16,841 nucleotides of DNA. Origin: an uncultured Caulobacteraceae bacterium (GTDB lineage: Bacteria > Pseudomonadota > Alphaproteobacteria > Caulobacterales > Caulobacteraceae). Where the stretch lies: the NCBI GenBank assembly GCA_946480495.1, contig CAMLKO010000006.1:1-16841 (forward strand), written 5' to 3'. Positions 1-7,384 of this stretch are shown piece by piece; the first letter of the stretch is position 1, and the number at the start of each line of letters is the position of its first letter. Below the pieces are notes generated by a model, which was not told the origin of the DNA, made no database searches, and saw only the letters and a list, made by a program, of their open reading frames with translations. Position numbers and translations under genes: made by a program.

Positions 1-53
1 GCGATGGCCCGCAACCCGTCGATATCGCGGCGGTAGGTCTTCAAGGCGTTCAT
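1..53 (-). CDS. OafA/YrhL-type acyltransferase, N-terminal fragment (runs off the left edge)
   Basis: Only the first 17 codons are present, reading MNALKTYRRDIDGLRAI. The YRxDIDGLRAI signature is the well-known start of acyltransferase family 3 (OafA/YrhL, PF01757), multi-pass inner-membrane enzymes that O-acetylate or otherwise acylate surface polysaccharides and lipopolysaccharide. The ATG (complement of 51-53) overlaps the TGA of the upstream glycosyltransferase as ATGA, so the two are translationally coupled and probably co-transcribed. The setting in a polysaccharide locus supports a role in O-acylating the glycan. Everything after residue 17, including the catalytic His and the membrane helices, lies outside the window, so completeness and substrate cannot be judged. 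Confidence 0.75.
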   Translation of the reverse strand, partial: MNALKTYRRDIDGLRAI

Positions 54-1153
54 CGGGACGGGAGCAGCAGCTCGAGATAAGCGTCGGCGGCCTTGGCGAC
101 GGAGAAGTCGGCGGCGCGGCGGATCAGGGCTTCTCTGTCGGGGGTGTCGTTGAGGGCGGCGAGGATGCCCGCGGCCAGCGCGGCCTCATCGCCGACCGGG
201 ACCAGCCGGCCGAGGCGGCCGTCCTGCAGTATCTCGCGGGGGCCCGAGCGGCAGTCGGTGCTGACCACGGGAACGCCGCAGGCCATGGCCTCGACGATGA
301 CGTTGCTGAAGCCCTCCCAACTGGATGCAAGCACCATCAGGTCGGCCTTGCGCAGGAAGGCGGCCGGATTGGCCACGTAGCCCGGCATGTCGATGGCGCC
401 CGCCAACCCGAGCTCCGCCGCCAGCGCCTCCAGCATGGGCCGCAGCCGCCCTTCGCCGAGGATGAGCAGCCGGGCGTCGGCCTGCTCGCGCACGCGGCGC
501 AGCGCCCGCAGCAGCAGCGGATAGTTCTTGGCGGCGTTCAGCGAGCCCACCGCGATGAGGCGGAGCCCGCCGTGAGAAAGCCAGCCCTCGGCGACGCCCT
601 TCGGCGGCTCGCCGGGCCTGGGCGCCGCGATCGGGTTGTGGATGGCGGCGACGCGGGCCCGGGGCAGGCCGGAGAGGCGCGCCACGCTTTCGGCCACGCC
701 TTCGGAAACCCCCACCACTGCATCGGCGAAGGGGTAGGAGGCGCGGAGCGCCGCCGCGAGCTTCAGCCGCCCAAGCGCGCCCGCGCCGTCCGGGGCGGCG
801 AGGTAGTCGCTGTGGTCGCTCACGACCAGCCGGGTGTCGCCGCCGGCCAGCATCCGCGCCCAGACGGCCAGGCTGGTCAGCGGCCAGAGCGCCGCCAGCA
901 TGGCGCGCGGGCGCCGTTCGCGCAGGTAGCGGACGAGCGGCGCAAATCCCTGACGCAGCCGCGGCGCATCCAGCGACACCAGGCCCACGCCGTCGGGGCG
1001 CGCATCGATCCATTCGCCTTCGCGCCGCAGGACCACCATCTCGACCGTCAGCCCGCGCGCGGCGAACGCGCCGGCCAGGGACAGGCAGACCCGCTCCGCG
1101 CCGCCCGCGGCGAGGTTGGGGAGCAGGATCGCCACGTCCGGCCGCTCAGCCAC
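50..1153 (-). CDS. GT4-family glycosyltransferase (WabH/PglJ-like)
   Basis: A 367-residue retaining glycosyltransferase of the GT-B fold, expected to add one sugar from a nucleotide donor to the lipid-linked repeat unit at the cytoplasmic face. The N-terminal NLAAGGAERV (residues 13-22) is typical of the WabH/PglJ-like GT4 subgroup. In the C-terminal donor domain I see VGSLNAAKN (202-210), GEGRLRPML (233-241) and SSWEGFSNVIVEAMACGVPVV (277-297), whose E280 and E288 form the canonical EX7E motif. The length is normal. Translation starts at a GTG (complement of 1151-1153) that overlaps the 3' end of the upstream glycosyltransferase by 8 bases, and the TGA overlaps the start of the acyltransferase gene. 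It is therefore the middle gene of a minus-strand unit. Donor and acceptor cannot be told from sequence. Confidence 0.9.
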   Translation of the reverse strand: MAERPDVAILLPNLAAGGAERVCLSLAGAFAARGLTVEMVVLRREGEWIDARPDGVGLVSLDAPRLRQGFAPLVRYLRERRPRAMLAALWPLTSLAVWARMLAGGDTRLVVSDHSDYLAAPDGAGALGRLKLAAALRASYPFADAVVGVSEGVAESVARLSGLPRARVAAIHNPIAAPRPGEPPKGVAEGWLSHGGLRLIAVGSLNAAKNYPLLLRALRRVREQADARLLILGEGRLRPMLEALAAELGLAGAIDMPGYVANPAAFLRKADLMVLASSWEGFSNVIVEAMACGVPVVSTDCRSGPREILQDGRLGRLVPVGDEAALAAGILAALNDTPDREALIRRAADFSVAKAADAYLELLLPSR

Positions 1154-2213
1154 GGGCGACGTCCTTCAGGAGTTCGGCGAGCCTTGCGCCTACCGCGGTG
1201 GACGAAAACCGCGCTTCGGCGGCTTTGCGCCCGGCGCCGCCCATCCTCGCCCGTAGATCGGCGTCGGCGGCGAGCCGCTCAAGCGCCGACAGCCACTCGG
1301 CCTCGCTGTTGACGAGGAAGCCGGTGACACCGTCCTCGACGATATCGACGTTGGCGCCCACCGCCGAGGCGACCACGGGCAGGCCCGCGGCCATGTACTG
1401 GATGATCTTGTAGCCGCACTTGCCGCGCTCCCAGGGGCTGTCGAGCAGGGGCATCACCCCGATGTCGAGCGCGGCAAGATTCGCGCCCTGGCGCTCCTCG
1501 CTCCACGGAACGATGTCGGGCCGCACCGGCGACAGGTCGACGGGCCCCGAGCCGATCAGCGCCAGGCGAACGCCCCGCCTCGCCTGCAGGTCGGCGAGCG
1601 GGCCTTTCAGGAGCTGGACGTAGTGCGCCGTCGACGGAGAGCCGATCCACCCGACGGCGACCTGCTCACGCGGGCCGTGCGAGGCCACGGGATAGTCCGC
1701 CACATCGACGACGGAGGGCAGGATTTCCACCCGCCGCGCGCCCGCCTTCTTCGCGCGTTCGGCCAGATAACGGTTGCCGGCCACCACCAGCGCCGCGCGC
1801 CGCATCACCGCGTCGATCTTGCGCCCGAGCACCGCTCGCACGACGCCGCGGCGGTGAAGGTCGTAATTGTGGAAGATGGCGTCGTCATAGTCGGCGACGA
1901 TGGGCCCAAGCCGCGCGGTCACGACTCCCTCCAGCAGCGAGGGCAGCCAGGGGAACACCTCCTTCTCCACCCAGACCACGTCGTGCGGCGGCGGATTGAG
2001 CACCGTCCCCAGCCGGCGCAGGTAACTGCGCAGCATCCGCGTCCGGTCGCGGCGGCCTTCGCGATAGAGGGTCTCGACGTAGGAATCGCCGAACAGCGGC
2101 TGCACGGTCACGTCCAGACCGGCGGCCTTGAGCTGCGGCAGGAATTGATAGGTCCTCACCCGGCTCGACGGGCCCGCGCGGTCATACTTGGTCAGCGCAA
2201 GGACGCGGGTCAT
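1146..2213 (-). CDS. GT4-like glycosyltransferase lacking the usual EX7E pair
   Basis: A 355-residue glycosyltransferase of GT-B type. I chose the ATG at 2213 (MTRVLALTKYDRAGPSSRVR) because the family begins with this first beta strand and GPSSRVR segment; the open frame runs back to 2405 but that extension looks non-coding and would overlap the divergent gene. Recognisable segments are VADYDDAIF (106-114), VGWIGSPSTAHY (187-198) and KCGYKIIQYMAAGLPVVAS (265-283). In this last motif the second Glu of EX7E is replaced by Gln (Q272) and the first falls on a Gly, a pattern shared with a KCGxKxxQYMAxG subset of GT4-like proteins. It is the first gene of the minus-strand unit and overlaps the next by 8 bases. 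An AGG lies a few bases before the ATG. Substrate unknown. Confidence 0.87.
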   Translation of the reverse strand: MTRVLALTKYDRAGPSSRVRTYQFLPQLKAAGLDVTVQPLFGDSYVETLYREGRRDRTRMLRSYLRRLGTVLNPPPHDVVWVEKEVFPWLPSLLEGVVTARLGPIVADYDDAIFHNYDLHRRGVVRAVLGRKIDAVMRRAALVVAGNRYLAERAKKAGARRVEILPSVVDVADYPVASHGPREQVAVGWIGSPSTAHYVQLLKGPLADLQARRGVRLALIGSGPVDLSPVRPDIVPWSEERQGANLAALDIGVMPLLDSPWERGKCGYKIIQYMAAGLPVVASAVGANVDIVEDGVTGFLVNSEAEWLSALERLAADADLRARMGGAGRKAAEARFSSTAVGARLAELLKDVARG

Positions 2214-2370
2214 CGAACCTGAAGCAGCCCCCGGCAAAGCCGCCGCCGCTGGACGCGGGCGGTTCGGCGCATTACGCCGCTTACTAACGGCGCTGGCGGG
2301 CGGCCACAACCGCCGCACACCAAGGGAAGTTTCAGGCGTGAGCACGGGGGAGGGCGAGTTCGGCGCGGCC
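2214..2370. promoter_or_regulatory. Divergent promoter region between two glycosyltransferase operons
   Basis: The minus-strand unit (start 2213) and the plus-strand unit (start 2371, or 2338) diverge from this interval, so it must hold both promoters. An AT-rich core, TTACTAA (2281-2287), is flanked by the inverted repeat CGCCG (2275-2279) and CGGCG (2288-2292) in an otherwise G+C-rich stretch, a plausible operator or -10 area. An AGGGAAG at 2323-2329 lies 8 bases before a GTG at 2338 and could be a ribosome binding site for an earlier start of the plus-strand gene. I cannot identify a convincing -35/-10 pair on either strand. Confidence 0.4.
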
Positions 2371-3519
2371 ATGCCGCGGGCCAAGGTGGCGCTGTTCGCC
2401 AACACCGACTGGTATCTCTACAACTTCCGCCTGTCGCTGGCCCGGCGGCTGCGTGAGCTCGGCCATGAACTCCTGCTGCTTTCGCCGCCGGGCGACTATG
2501 GGCCCAGGCTGGCCGAGATGGGCTTCGACTGGCGGCCGCTGCCGATGGACCGCCGCAGCCTCAACCCGCTGGCCGAGGCCCGGCTGATCGCGACCATCGC
2601 GGGGATCCTGCGGCGCGAGAAGCCGGACATCGTCCATGGCTTCACCATCAAGCCGGCCGTCTATGGCTCCATCGCCGCGCGGCTGGCGGGCGTGAAGGGG
2701 CGGGTCAATTCGGTGGCGGGCCTCGGCTACGTCTTCATCAGCGACGAGCCGCGCGCCCGAATGCTGCGGCCGGTCGTGCGGCGGCTGCTGAAGATCGCGC
2801 TGGGTGGCGAGCGCACACGGCTGATCCTGCAAAACCCGGACGACGTCGCCCTCTTCCGCGAGGCGGGCCTCGTCGAAGACCACCGCGTGCGGCTGATCCA
2901 GGGCTCCGGCGTCAACTGCTCGCTGTTTGCGCCGGGCGAGCACGCGCGCGAACCGGGCGAGCCGCTGAAGGTGCTGCTGGCCACGCGCCTCCTCTGGGAC
3001 AAGGGTCTGCAGGAGTTCATCGACGCCGCCCGCACCCTCAGGGCGGAGGGCCGAAACATCCGCTTCCTGCTGGGCGGCGACCCCGACCCGGGCAACCCCG
3101 CTTCCGTGCCGGTCGAGACGGTGCGCGGCTGGGCCGGGGAGGGCATCGTCGACTGGCTCGGCCACGTCGACGACATGCCCTCGCTGCTGGCCAGCGTCGA
3201 TGTGGTGGTGCTGCCCAGCTATCGCGAGGGCCTGCCCAAGACCCTGATCGAGGCCGCCGCCTGCGCGCGGCCGCTGATCACCACCGACGTGCCCGGCTGC
3301 CGGGAGGTCGTCAGCCACGAGGAGGACGGCCTGCTCGTGCCGGTGCGCGAGGCCCATCCGCTGGCGCGCGCGATCGCCAGGCTCGACGACGACCCTGAGC
3401 TTGCCCGGCGCCTCGGCCAGGCCGCGCGCGAAAAGGCGCTGGCCCGCTTCGACGAGCGCATCGTCGTGGAGCGGACACTGGCGGTCTATGGCGAACTGCT
3501 GGAGGACAGGCGGCGATGA
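2371..3519 (+). CDS. GT4-family glycosyltransferase (CapM/PglA-like)
   Basis: A 382-residue glycosyltransferase from the ATG at 2371. The opening VALFANTDWYLYNFRLSLAR (6-25) and the segment VHGFTIKPAVYGSIAA (88-103) are hallmarks of the CapM/PglA-like GT4 group, many of which transfer hexose or N-acetylhexosamine to undecaprenyl-diphosphate-linked sugars. The donor domain shows ATRLLWDKG (204-212) and PSYREGLPKTLIEAAACARPL (282-302), with E286 and E294 as the EX7E pair. An in-frame GTG at 2338 has a better-spaced ribosome binding site (AGGGAAG, 2323-2329) and would add 11 residues; I keep the ATG because it fits the family's N-terminus. It opens the plus-strand unit, and its TGA overlaps the next gene's ATG at 3516-3519. 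The sugar transferred is not predictable. Confidence 0.9.
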   Translation: MPRAKVALFANTDWYLYNFRLSLARRLRELGHELLLLSPPGDYGPRLAEMGFDWRPLPMDRRSLNPLAEARLIATIAGILRREKPDIVHGFTIKPAVYGSIAARLAGVKGRVNSVAGLGYVFISDEPRARMLRPVVRRLLKIALGGERTRLILQNPDDVALFREAGLVEDHRVRLIQGSGVNCSLFAPGEHAREPGEPLKVLLATRLLWDKGLQEFIDAARTLRAEGRNIRFLLGGDPDPGNPASVPVETVRGWAGEGIVDWLGHVDDMPSLLASVDVVVLPSYREGLPKTLIEAAACARPLITTDVPGCREVVSHEEDGLLVPVREAHPLARAIARLDDDPELARRLGQAAREKALARFDERIVVERTLAVYGELLEDRRR

Positions 3520-4742
3520 ACGTCGTCTATCTCTCCTACACCGGCCTGCTGGAACCGCTCGGCCAGTCGCAGGTGCTGGCCTACCTGCGCATCCTCGCCC
3601 GCCAGCACGCCATCACGCTCATCACCTTCGAGAAGCCGGAGGACTTCGCCGACGGCGCGGCGGTCGAGGCCCTGCGCGCCGACTGTGAGCGGGCGGGCAT
3701 CCGCTGGCTGCCGCAGCGCTATCACCGAAAGCCGAGGCTGCTCGCCACGCTCTGGGACCTGACGGTCTTCACCGCGACGGCGCTTCGCGAGGCGCGCCGC
3801 ACCCGCGCCGACCTCGTCCATGCGCGCAGCTACATTCCGACTTTCGTGGCCCTGGTGGTGAAGACGCTGACCGGCGTCCCCTTCATCTTCGACATGCGCG
3901 CCTTCTGGCCCGACGAGATGGCGGCGGCCGGGCGCGTCAAGCCCGGCGGGCCGATGTTTCGGCTCATCAAGTGGGTCGAGCGGGTCTGCCTGACCCAGGC
4001 GGCGGCCGTCGTCTCGCTGACCGAGGCCGGGGTGGCCCACATGCGCGAGGTCTATGGCCGCAAGGTCGAGGACGTCCGCTTCGCCGTCATCCCGACCTGC
4101 GTCGACCTCGACCGCTTCCAGCCCGCCGCGCGAACGGCCGGCGAGCTGAAGGTGGTCGGTTCCGTCGGCTCGGTCCTGAGCGGCTGGTTCCGCTTCGGGT
4201 GGCTGATGGCCTTCTTCCAGGCGCTCTCGGCCATGGAGCCGGACGTCGCCATGCGCATCGTCACCCGCGAGGACGAGGCGGCCATCCGTCGCCGCGCCGC
4301 CGAAGCCGGCATCCCGGCGCAGCGGCTGGAGGTCTATGGCGTCACGCCCAGCGCCGTGCCCAACGCCATCGCCGACCTGAGCGCGGCGGCCATGTTCTTC
4401 GAGACCGGCGTCGCCAAGCTCGGCAGCTGCCCCACCCGCATGGGCGAAATCCTGGCGACCGGCCTGCCCGTGGTCGCCAACCCCGGCGTCGGCGATGTCG
4501 GCGAGATCATCCGCCGCTACCGCGTCGGCGTGCTGGTGGAGGAGCCCTCCGCATCCGCGATGGGCCGGGCCGTGGAGGAACTGCGCGCGCTGCTCGCCGA
4601 TCCAGAGCTTCCGGCCCGGTGCCGGGAGGCGGCCGAAGCTTGGTTCTCGCTAGACAGGGGCGCCGCGCGCTATGGTGAAATCTACCAGGCCGTGGGGGCC
4701 GCGCCGGTAAGGGTGAATGTCGGGGCTGAGGGCAAGGCTTAA
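3516..4742 (+). CDS. GT4-like glycosyltransferase with an incomplete EX7E motif
   Basis: A 408-residue GT-B glycosyltransferase beginning MNVVYLSYTGLLEPLGQSQV, a start typical of GT4-like enzymes in exopolysaccharide clusters. FDMRAFWPDEM (125-135) is a conserved segment of this subgroup. The donor-site region reads KLGSCPTRMGEILATGLPVV (301-320): the second Glu of EX7E is present (E311), while the first position is occupied by Ser, as in other SxPTKxGEYLAxG members. The ATG overlaps the preceding TGA by four bases (ATGA), and the 3' end overlaps the sulfotransferase start by 26 bases, so tight translational coupling is expected. It presumably adds one sugar of the repeat unit in the cytoplasm; donor and acceptor are unknown. 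Confidence 0.88.
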   Translation: MNVVYLSYTGLLEPLGQSQVLAYLRILARQHAITLITFEKPEDFADGAAVEALRADCERAGIRWLPQRYHRKPRLLATLWDLTVFTATALREARRTRADLVHARSYIPTFVALVVKTLTGVPFIFDMRAFWPDEMAAAGRVKPGGPMFRLIKWVERVCLTQAAAVVSLTEAGVAHMREVYGRKVEDVRFAVIPTCVDLDRFQPAARTAGELKVVGSVGSVLSGWFRFGWLMAFFQALSAMEPDVAMRIVTREDEAAIRRRAAEAGIPAQRLEVYGVTPSAVPNAIADLSAAAMFFETGVAKLGSCPTRMGEILATGLPVVANPGVGDVGEIIRRYRVGVLVEEPSASAMGRAVEELRALLADPELPARCREAAEAWFSLDRGAARYGEIYQAVGAAPVRVNVGAEGKA

Positions 4743-5418
4743 GGACACGGAGTTCTATCTGCCGCCGGGTATCGCCGCCCTGGCCATCAGGGCGGCCGGA
4801 CTCGTTGGCGACCCCTACACCGAGGACATGGATCGCCTGCGGTGCATCTTCATCCATGTGCCCAAGACGGCCGGCACCAGCATCGCCGACGCCCTGTTCA
4901 AGACCGACACCCGCCACATCCCCGCCGTCCGCTACCGCGCCTGGGACCGGCGGCGGTTCGACAGCTACTTCAAGTTCTGCGTGGTGCGAAACCCGTTCGA
5001 CCGCCTCTATTCGGCCTACATGTACCTGCGCCCGCACGTCGGAAAGCGTCAGTATCCCGACTACGCGTGGGCGAGCGACAACCTGGCCGGCTTCGACAGC
5101 TTCGAGGCCTTCGTGCTGGCGCTTCGTGAGGGCGGCGTGCGCCGGCGGATCATGAGCTACATCCACTTCCGGCCGCAGCATCACTGGGTGCGGCTGCCGT
5201 GGGTGAGCGACTGCGCCATGGACAAGGTCGGCCGCTACGAGACGCTCGCCGACGACTACCGGGAAATCCTGGGCCGGCTCGGGATGGCCTCGGAGCTGCC
5301 GGAGAAGCGCAGGGGGGATCGCGGCGATTACCGCGAGGTCTACACCCCGCGCATGAAGGACATCGTGGCCGGTCTCTATCGAAAAGACCTGAGCCTCTTC
5401 GGCTACGATTTCGGCTAG
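4717..5418 (+). CDS. Sulfotransferase family 2-like protein (PAPS-dependent carbohydrate sulfotransferase)
   Basis: A 233-residue protein with both PAPS-binding elements of sulfotransferases: the 5'-phosphosulfate loop FIHVPKTAGTS (45-55) and the 3'-phosphate element VVRNPFDRLYSAY (89-101, with R91 and S99). HFRPQHHWV (150-158) and the C-terminal LYRKDLSLFGYDF (220-232) are characteristic of the Sulfotransfer_2 family (PF03567), which includes eukaryotic heparan and chondroitin sulfotransferases as well as bacterial relatives. It would move sulfate from PAPS to a sugar hydroxyl (or, less likely, an amine) of the glycan or its lipid-linked precursor. I see no signal peptide, so a cytoplasmic site is likely. 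The ATG at 4717 lies inside the end of the upstream glycosyltransferase, just after a GTAAGGG sequence. The family call is firm; the sulfated sugar is unknown. Confidence 0.88.
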   Translation: MSGLRARLKDTEFYLPPGIAALAIRAAGLVGDPYTEDMDRLRCIFIHVPKTAGTSIADALFKTDTRHIPAVRYRAWDRRRFDSYFKFCVVRNPFDRLYSAYMYLRPHVGKRQYPDYAWASDNLAGFDSFEAFVLALREGGVRRRIMSYIHFRPQHHWVRLPWVSDCAMDKVGRYETLADDYREILGRLGMASELPEKRRGDRGDYREVYTPRMKDIVAGLYRKDLSLFGYDFG

Positions 5419-5449
5419 AAGGCCGCGATGACGGCGGGAATCCCATAGC

Positions 5450-7384
5450 GTGTGCGGCCTTGCGGGCCTTCTGGCCTCCTCCGGTTTCGGCGAGCGCGAG
5501 GCGGCGACGCTTGGGGCGATGACCTCGGCGCTGAGCCACCGTGGGCCGGACGGCGAGGGCTTCTGGAGCGACGCGGCGGCCGGCGTCGGCCTGGGCCACC
5601 GGCGGCTCTCGATCATCGACCTGTCGCAGGCAGGAGACCAGCCCATGGTCTCCGCCGACGGCCGCTACGTGCTGGTCCTCAACGGCGAGATCTACAACTT
5701 CGAGACCCTGCGCGATCGGCTTGAGGCCGAAGGCGACGCGCCGGCCTGGCGGGGGCATTCCGATACGGAGGTGCTGCTGGCGGCCTTCAGCGCCTGGGGC
5801 GTGGAGGCGGCGCTGCCGCGCATCGAAGGGATGTTCGCCGTCGCCCTGTGGGACCGCCAAAGCCGCACCCTGACGCTGGCGCGCGACCGGTTCGGGGAGA
5901 AGCCGCTCTACTACGGCTGGGCCGGCGGCGACTTCGTCTTCGCCTCGGAGCTGACCGCCCTGACGCGGCATCCCGCGCTAGACCGGACCATCGACCGGAC
6001 CGCGCTCGCCGAATACCTGACCTACGGCTACGTCCCGCACCCGCGCTCCATCTACGCGGCGGTGAAGAAGCTGGAGCCCGGCGCCTTCGCGGTGCTGGCG
6101 CCCGGCGCGCGGACGCTGTCGCCCAGGCGCTACTGGGAGCCGGTCACGGTCGCCGCCGAGGCCATGACCCGGCCGTTCACGGGCGGCTTCGAGGAGGCCG
6201 TCGCCGAACTCGACGCCCTTCTCGGACGCGTGGTGCGCACGCGGATGATTTCCGATGTGCCGCTCGGCGCCTTCCTGTCGGGCGGGCTGGATTCCTCGAC
6301 GGTCGTGGCCCTGATGCAGGCGCAGGCCTCGCAGCCGGTGCGCACCTTCACCATCGGAACCGACGACCCCCGGCTGGACGAGTCCGCCGACGCCCGCGCC
6401 GTGGCCGCGCATCTGGGCGCGCAGCACACCGAATTCCGCATCGGCGAGGCCGACCTGCTGGAAGCCGCGCCGAAGATGGCCTCCATCTACGACGAGCCCT
6501 TCGCCGACTCCTCGCAAATCCCGACCTATCTGGTCTCGCGGCTGGCCCGCCAGCACGTGACGGTGGCGCTGTCCGGCGACGGGGGCGACGAGATGTTCGG
6601 CGGCTACTACCGCCACCGCTATGGCGACGCCTGGCGCAGACTGGCGCGCACGCCGCGGGCGCTGCGGTTCATGGCCGCCGGGGCGGCGCAGGCGCTCCCA
6701 ACCTCGGCGATCAACGCCGCCTCCGCGCCGCTGCGCTCGCTGCTGCCCGAGCGGCGGCGCGGCGATCCGGTCGGAGACCGGCTGAAGAAGGCGCTCGGCA
6801 AGTGGTCGGCGGTCGACGAGGCCGACTACCTCGACCGCATGTACCGGATTTGCGCGGCGGGCCGCTATCTCGCCGGCGGCGCTGCGGTCGAGCCCCTGAC
6901 CCGCTTCGACCTGCCGGGCCGCGCCGCGTCCTTCGAGGAGCGCGCGATCCTCAGCGACGTGCGCCACTACCTTCCGGACGACCTCCTGGTGAAGGTGGAC
7001 CGCGCCAGCATGGCCTGCAGCCTGGAAGCCCGCGCGCCGCTGCTCGACTCGGAAGTCTTCGCCTTCGCCTGGAGCCTGCCGATGGCCATGAAGGTCGACG
7101 CCTCGGGCGGCAAGCGGGTGCTGCAGGGCGTGCTCGACCGCCACCTGCCGCGCGCGCTGTGGGACCGGCCGAAGAAGGGCTTTGGCGTGCCGATCGACCG
7201 CTGGCTGCGCGCCGAGCTGCGCGATTGGGCGGGCGACCTGCTGAGCGAGGATAGCCTGCGCCGCACGGGCCTCCTGGACGCGCGGCAGGTTCGCCGCGTC
7301 TGGGACGAGCACCAGCGCGGCGTCGCCAACCACGCCCCGGAACTGTGGACGCTCCTGATGTTCCAGGCGTGGGCGGCGCGCTAG
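5450..7384 (+). CDS. asnB: AsnB-type glutamine-dependent amidotransferase / asparagine synthetase
   Basis: A 644-residue two-domain enzyme. The N-terminal class II glutaminase has the nucleophile C2 (MCGLAGL), RRLSIIDL (51-58), NGEIYN (78-83) and SDTE (104-107). The C-terminal synthetase has the ATP-pyrophosphatase loop SGGLDSS (277-283), YDEPFADSSQIPTYL (347-361) and LSGDGGDEMFGGY (374-386). The GTG start at 5450 places Cys directly after fMet, as catalysis requires. The protein is longer than housekeeping AsnB of E. coli (about 554 residues) and resembles amidotransferases found in polysaccharide clusters. Placed after glycosyltransferases and a sulfotransferase and facing a UDP-HexNAc dehydrogenase, it may amidate a uronic acid (compare WbpS of Pseudomonas O-antigens) instead of making asparagine. 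Its TAG shares the CTAG at 7381-7384 with the converging gene. Confidence 0.92.
   Translation: MCGLAGLLASSGFGEREAATLGAMTSALSHRGPDGEGFWSDAAAGVGLGHRRLSIIDLSQAGDQPMVSADGRYVLVLNGEIYNFETLRDRLEAEGDAPAWRGHSDTEVLLAAFSAWGVEAALPRIEGMFAVALWDRQSRTLTLARDRFGEKPLYYGWAGGDFVFASELTALTRHPALDRTIDRTALAEYLTYGYVPHPRSIYAAVKKLEPGAFAVLAPGARTLSPRRYWEPVTVAAEAMTRPFTGGFEEAVAELDALLGRVVRTRMISDVPLGAFLSGGLDSSTVVALMQAQASQPVRTFTIGTDDPRLDESADARAVAAHLGAQHTEFRIGEADLLEAAPKMASIYDEPFADSSQIPTYLVSRLARQHVTVALSGDGGDEMFGGYYRHRYGDAWRRLARTPRALRFMAAGAAQALPTSAINAASAPLRSLLPERRRGDPVGDRLKKALGKWSAVDEADYLDRMYRICAAGRYLAGGAAVEPLTRFDLPGRAASFEERAILSDVRHYLPDDLLVKVDRASMACSLEARAPLLDSEVFAFAWSLPMAMKVDASGGKRVLQGVLDRHLPRALWDRPKKGFGVPIDRWLRAELRDWAGDLLSEDSLRRTGLLDARQVRRVWDEHQRGVANHAPELWTLLMFQAWAAR

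Noticed and set aside
2214..2405. Upstream extension of the minus-strand glycosyltransferase to the ATG at 2405
   Set aside because: The extra 64 residues are Pro/Ala/Arg-rich and unlike the family, and they would overlap the divergent glycosyltransferase gene; the ATG at 2213 starts the conserved fold.
5428..5448. A 6-codon ATG...TAG mini-frame between the sulfotransferase and asnB, as a possible leader peptide
   Set aside because: No ribosome binding site evidence, no regulatory codon pattern, and such short frames are expected by chance.
5978..7333. A 451-codon minus-strand open frame opposite asnB
   Set aside because: Antisense to a fully motif-supported AsnB; no domain or ribosome binding site support.
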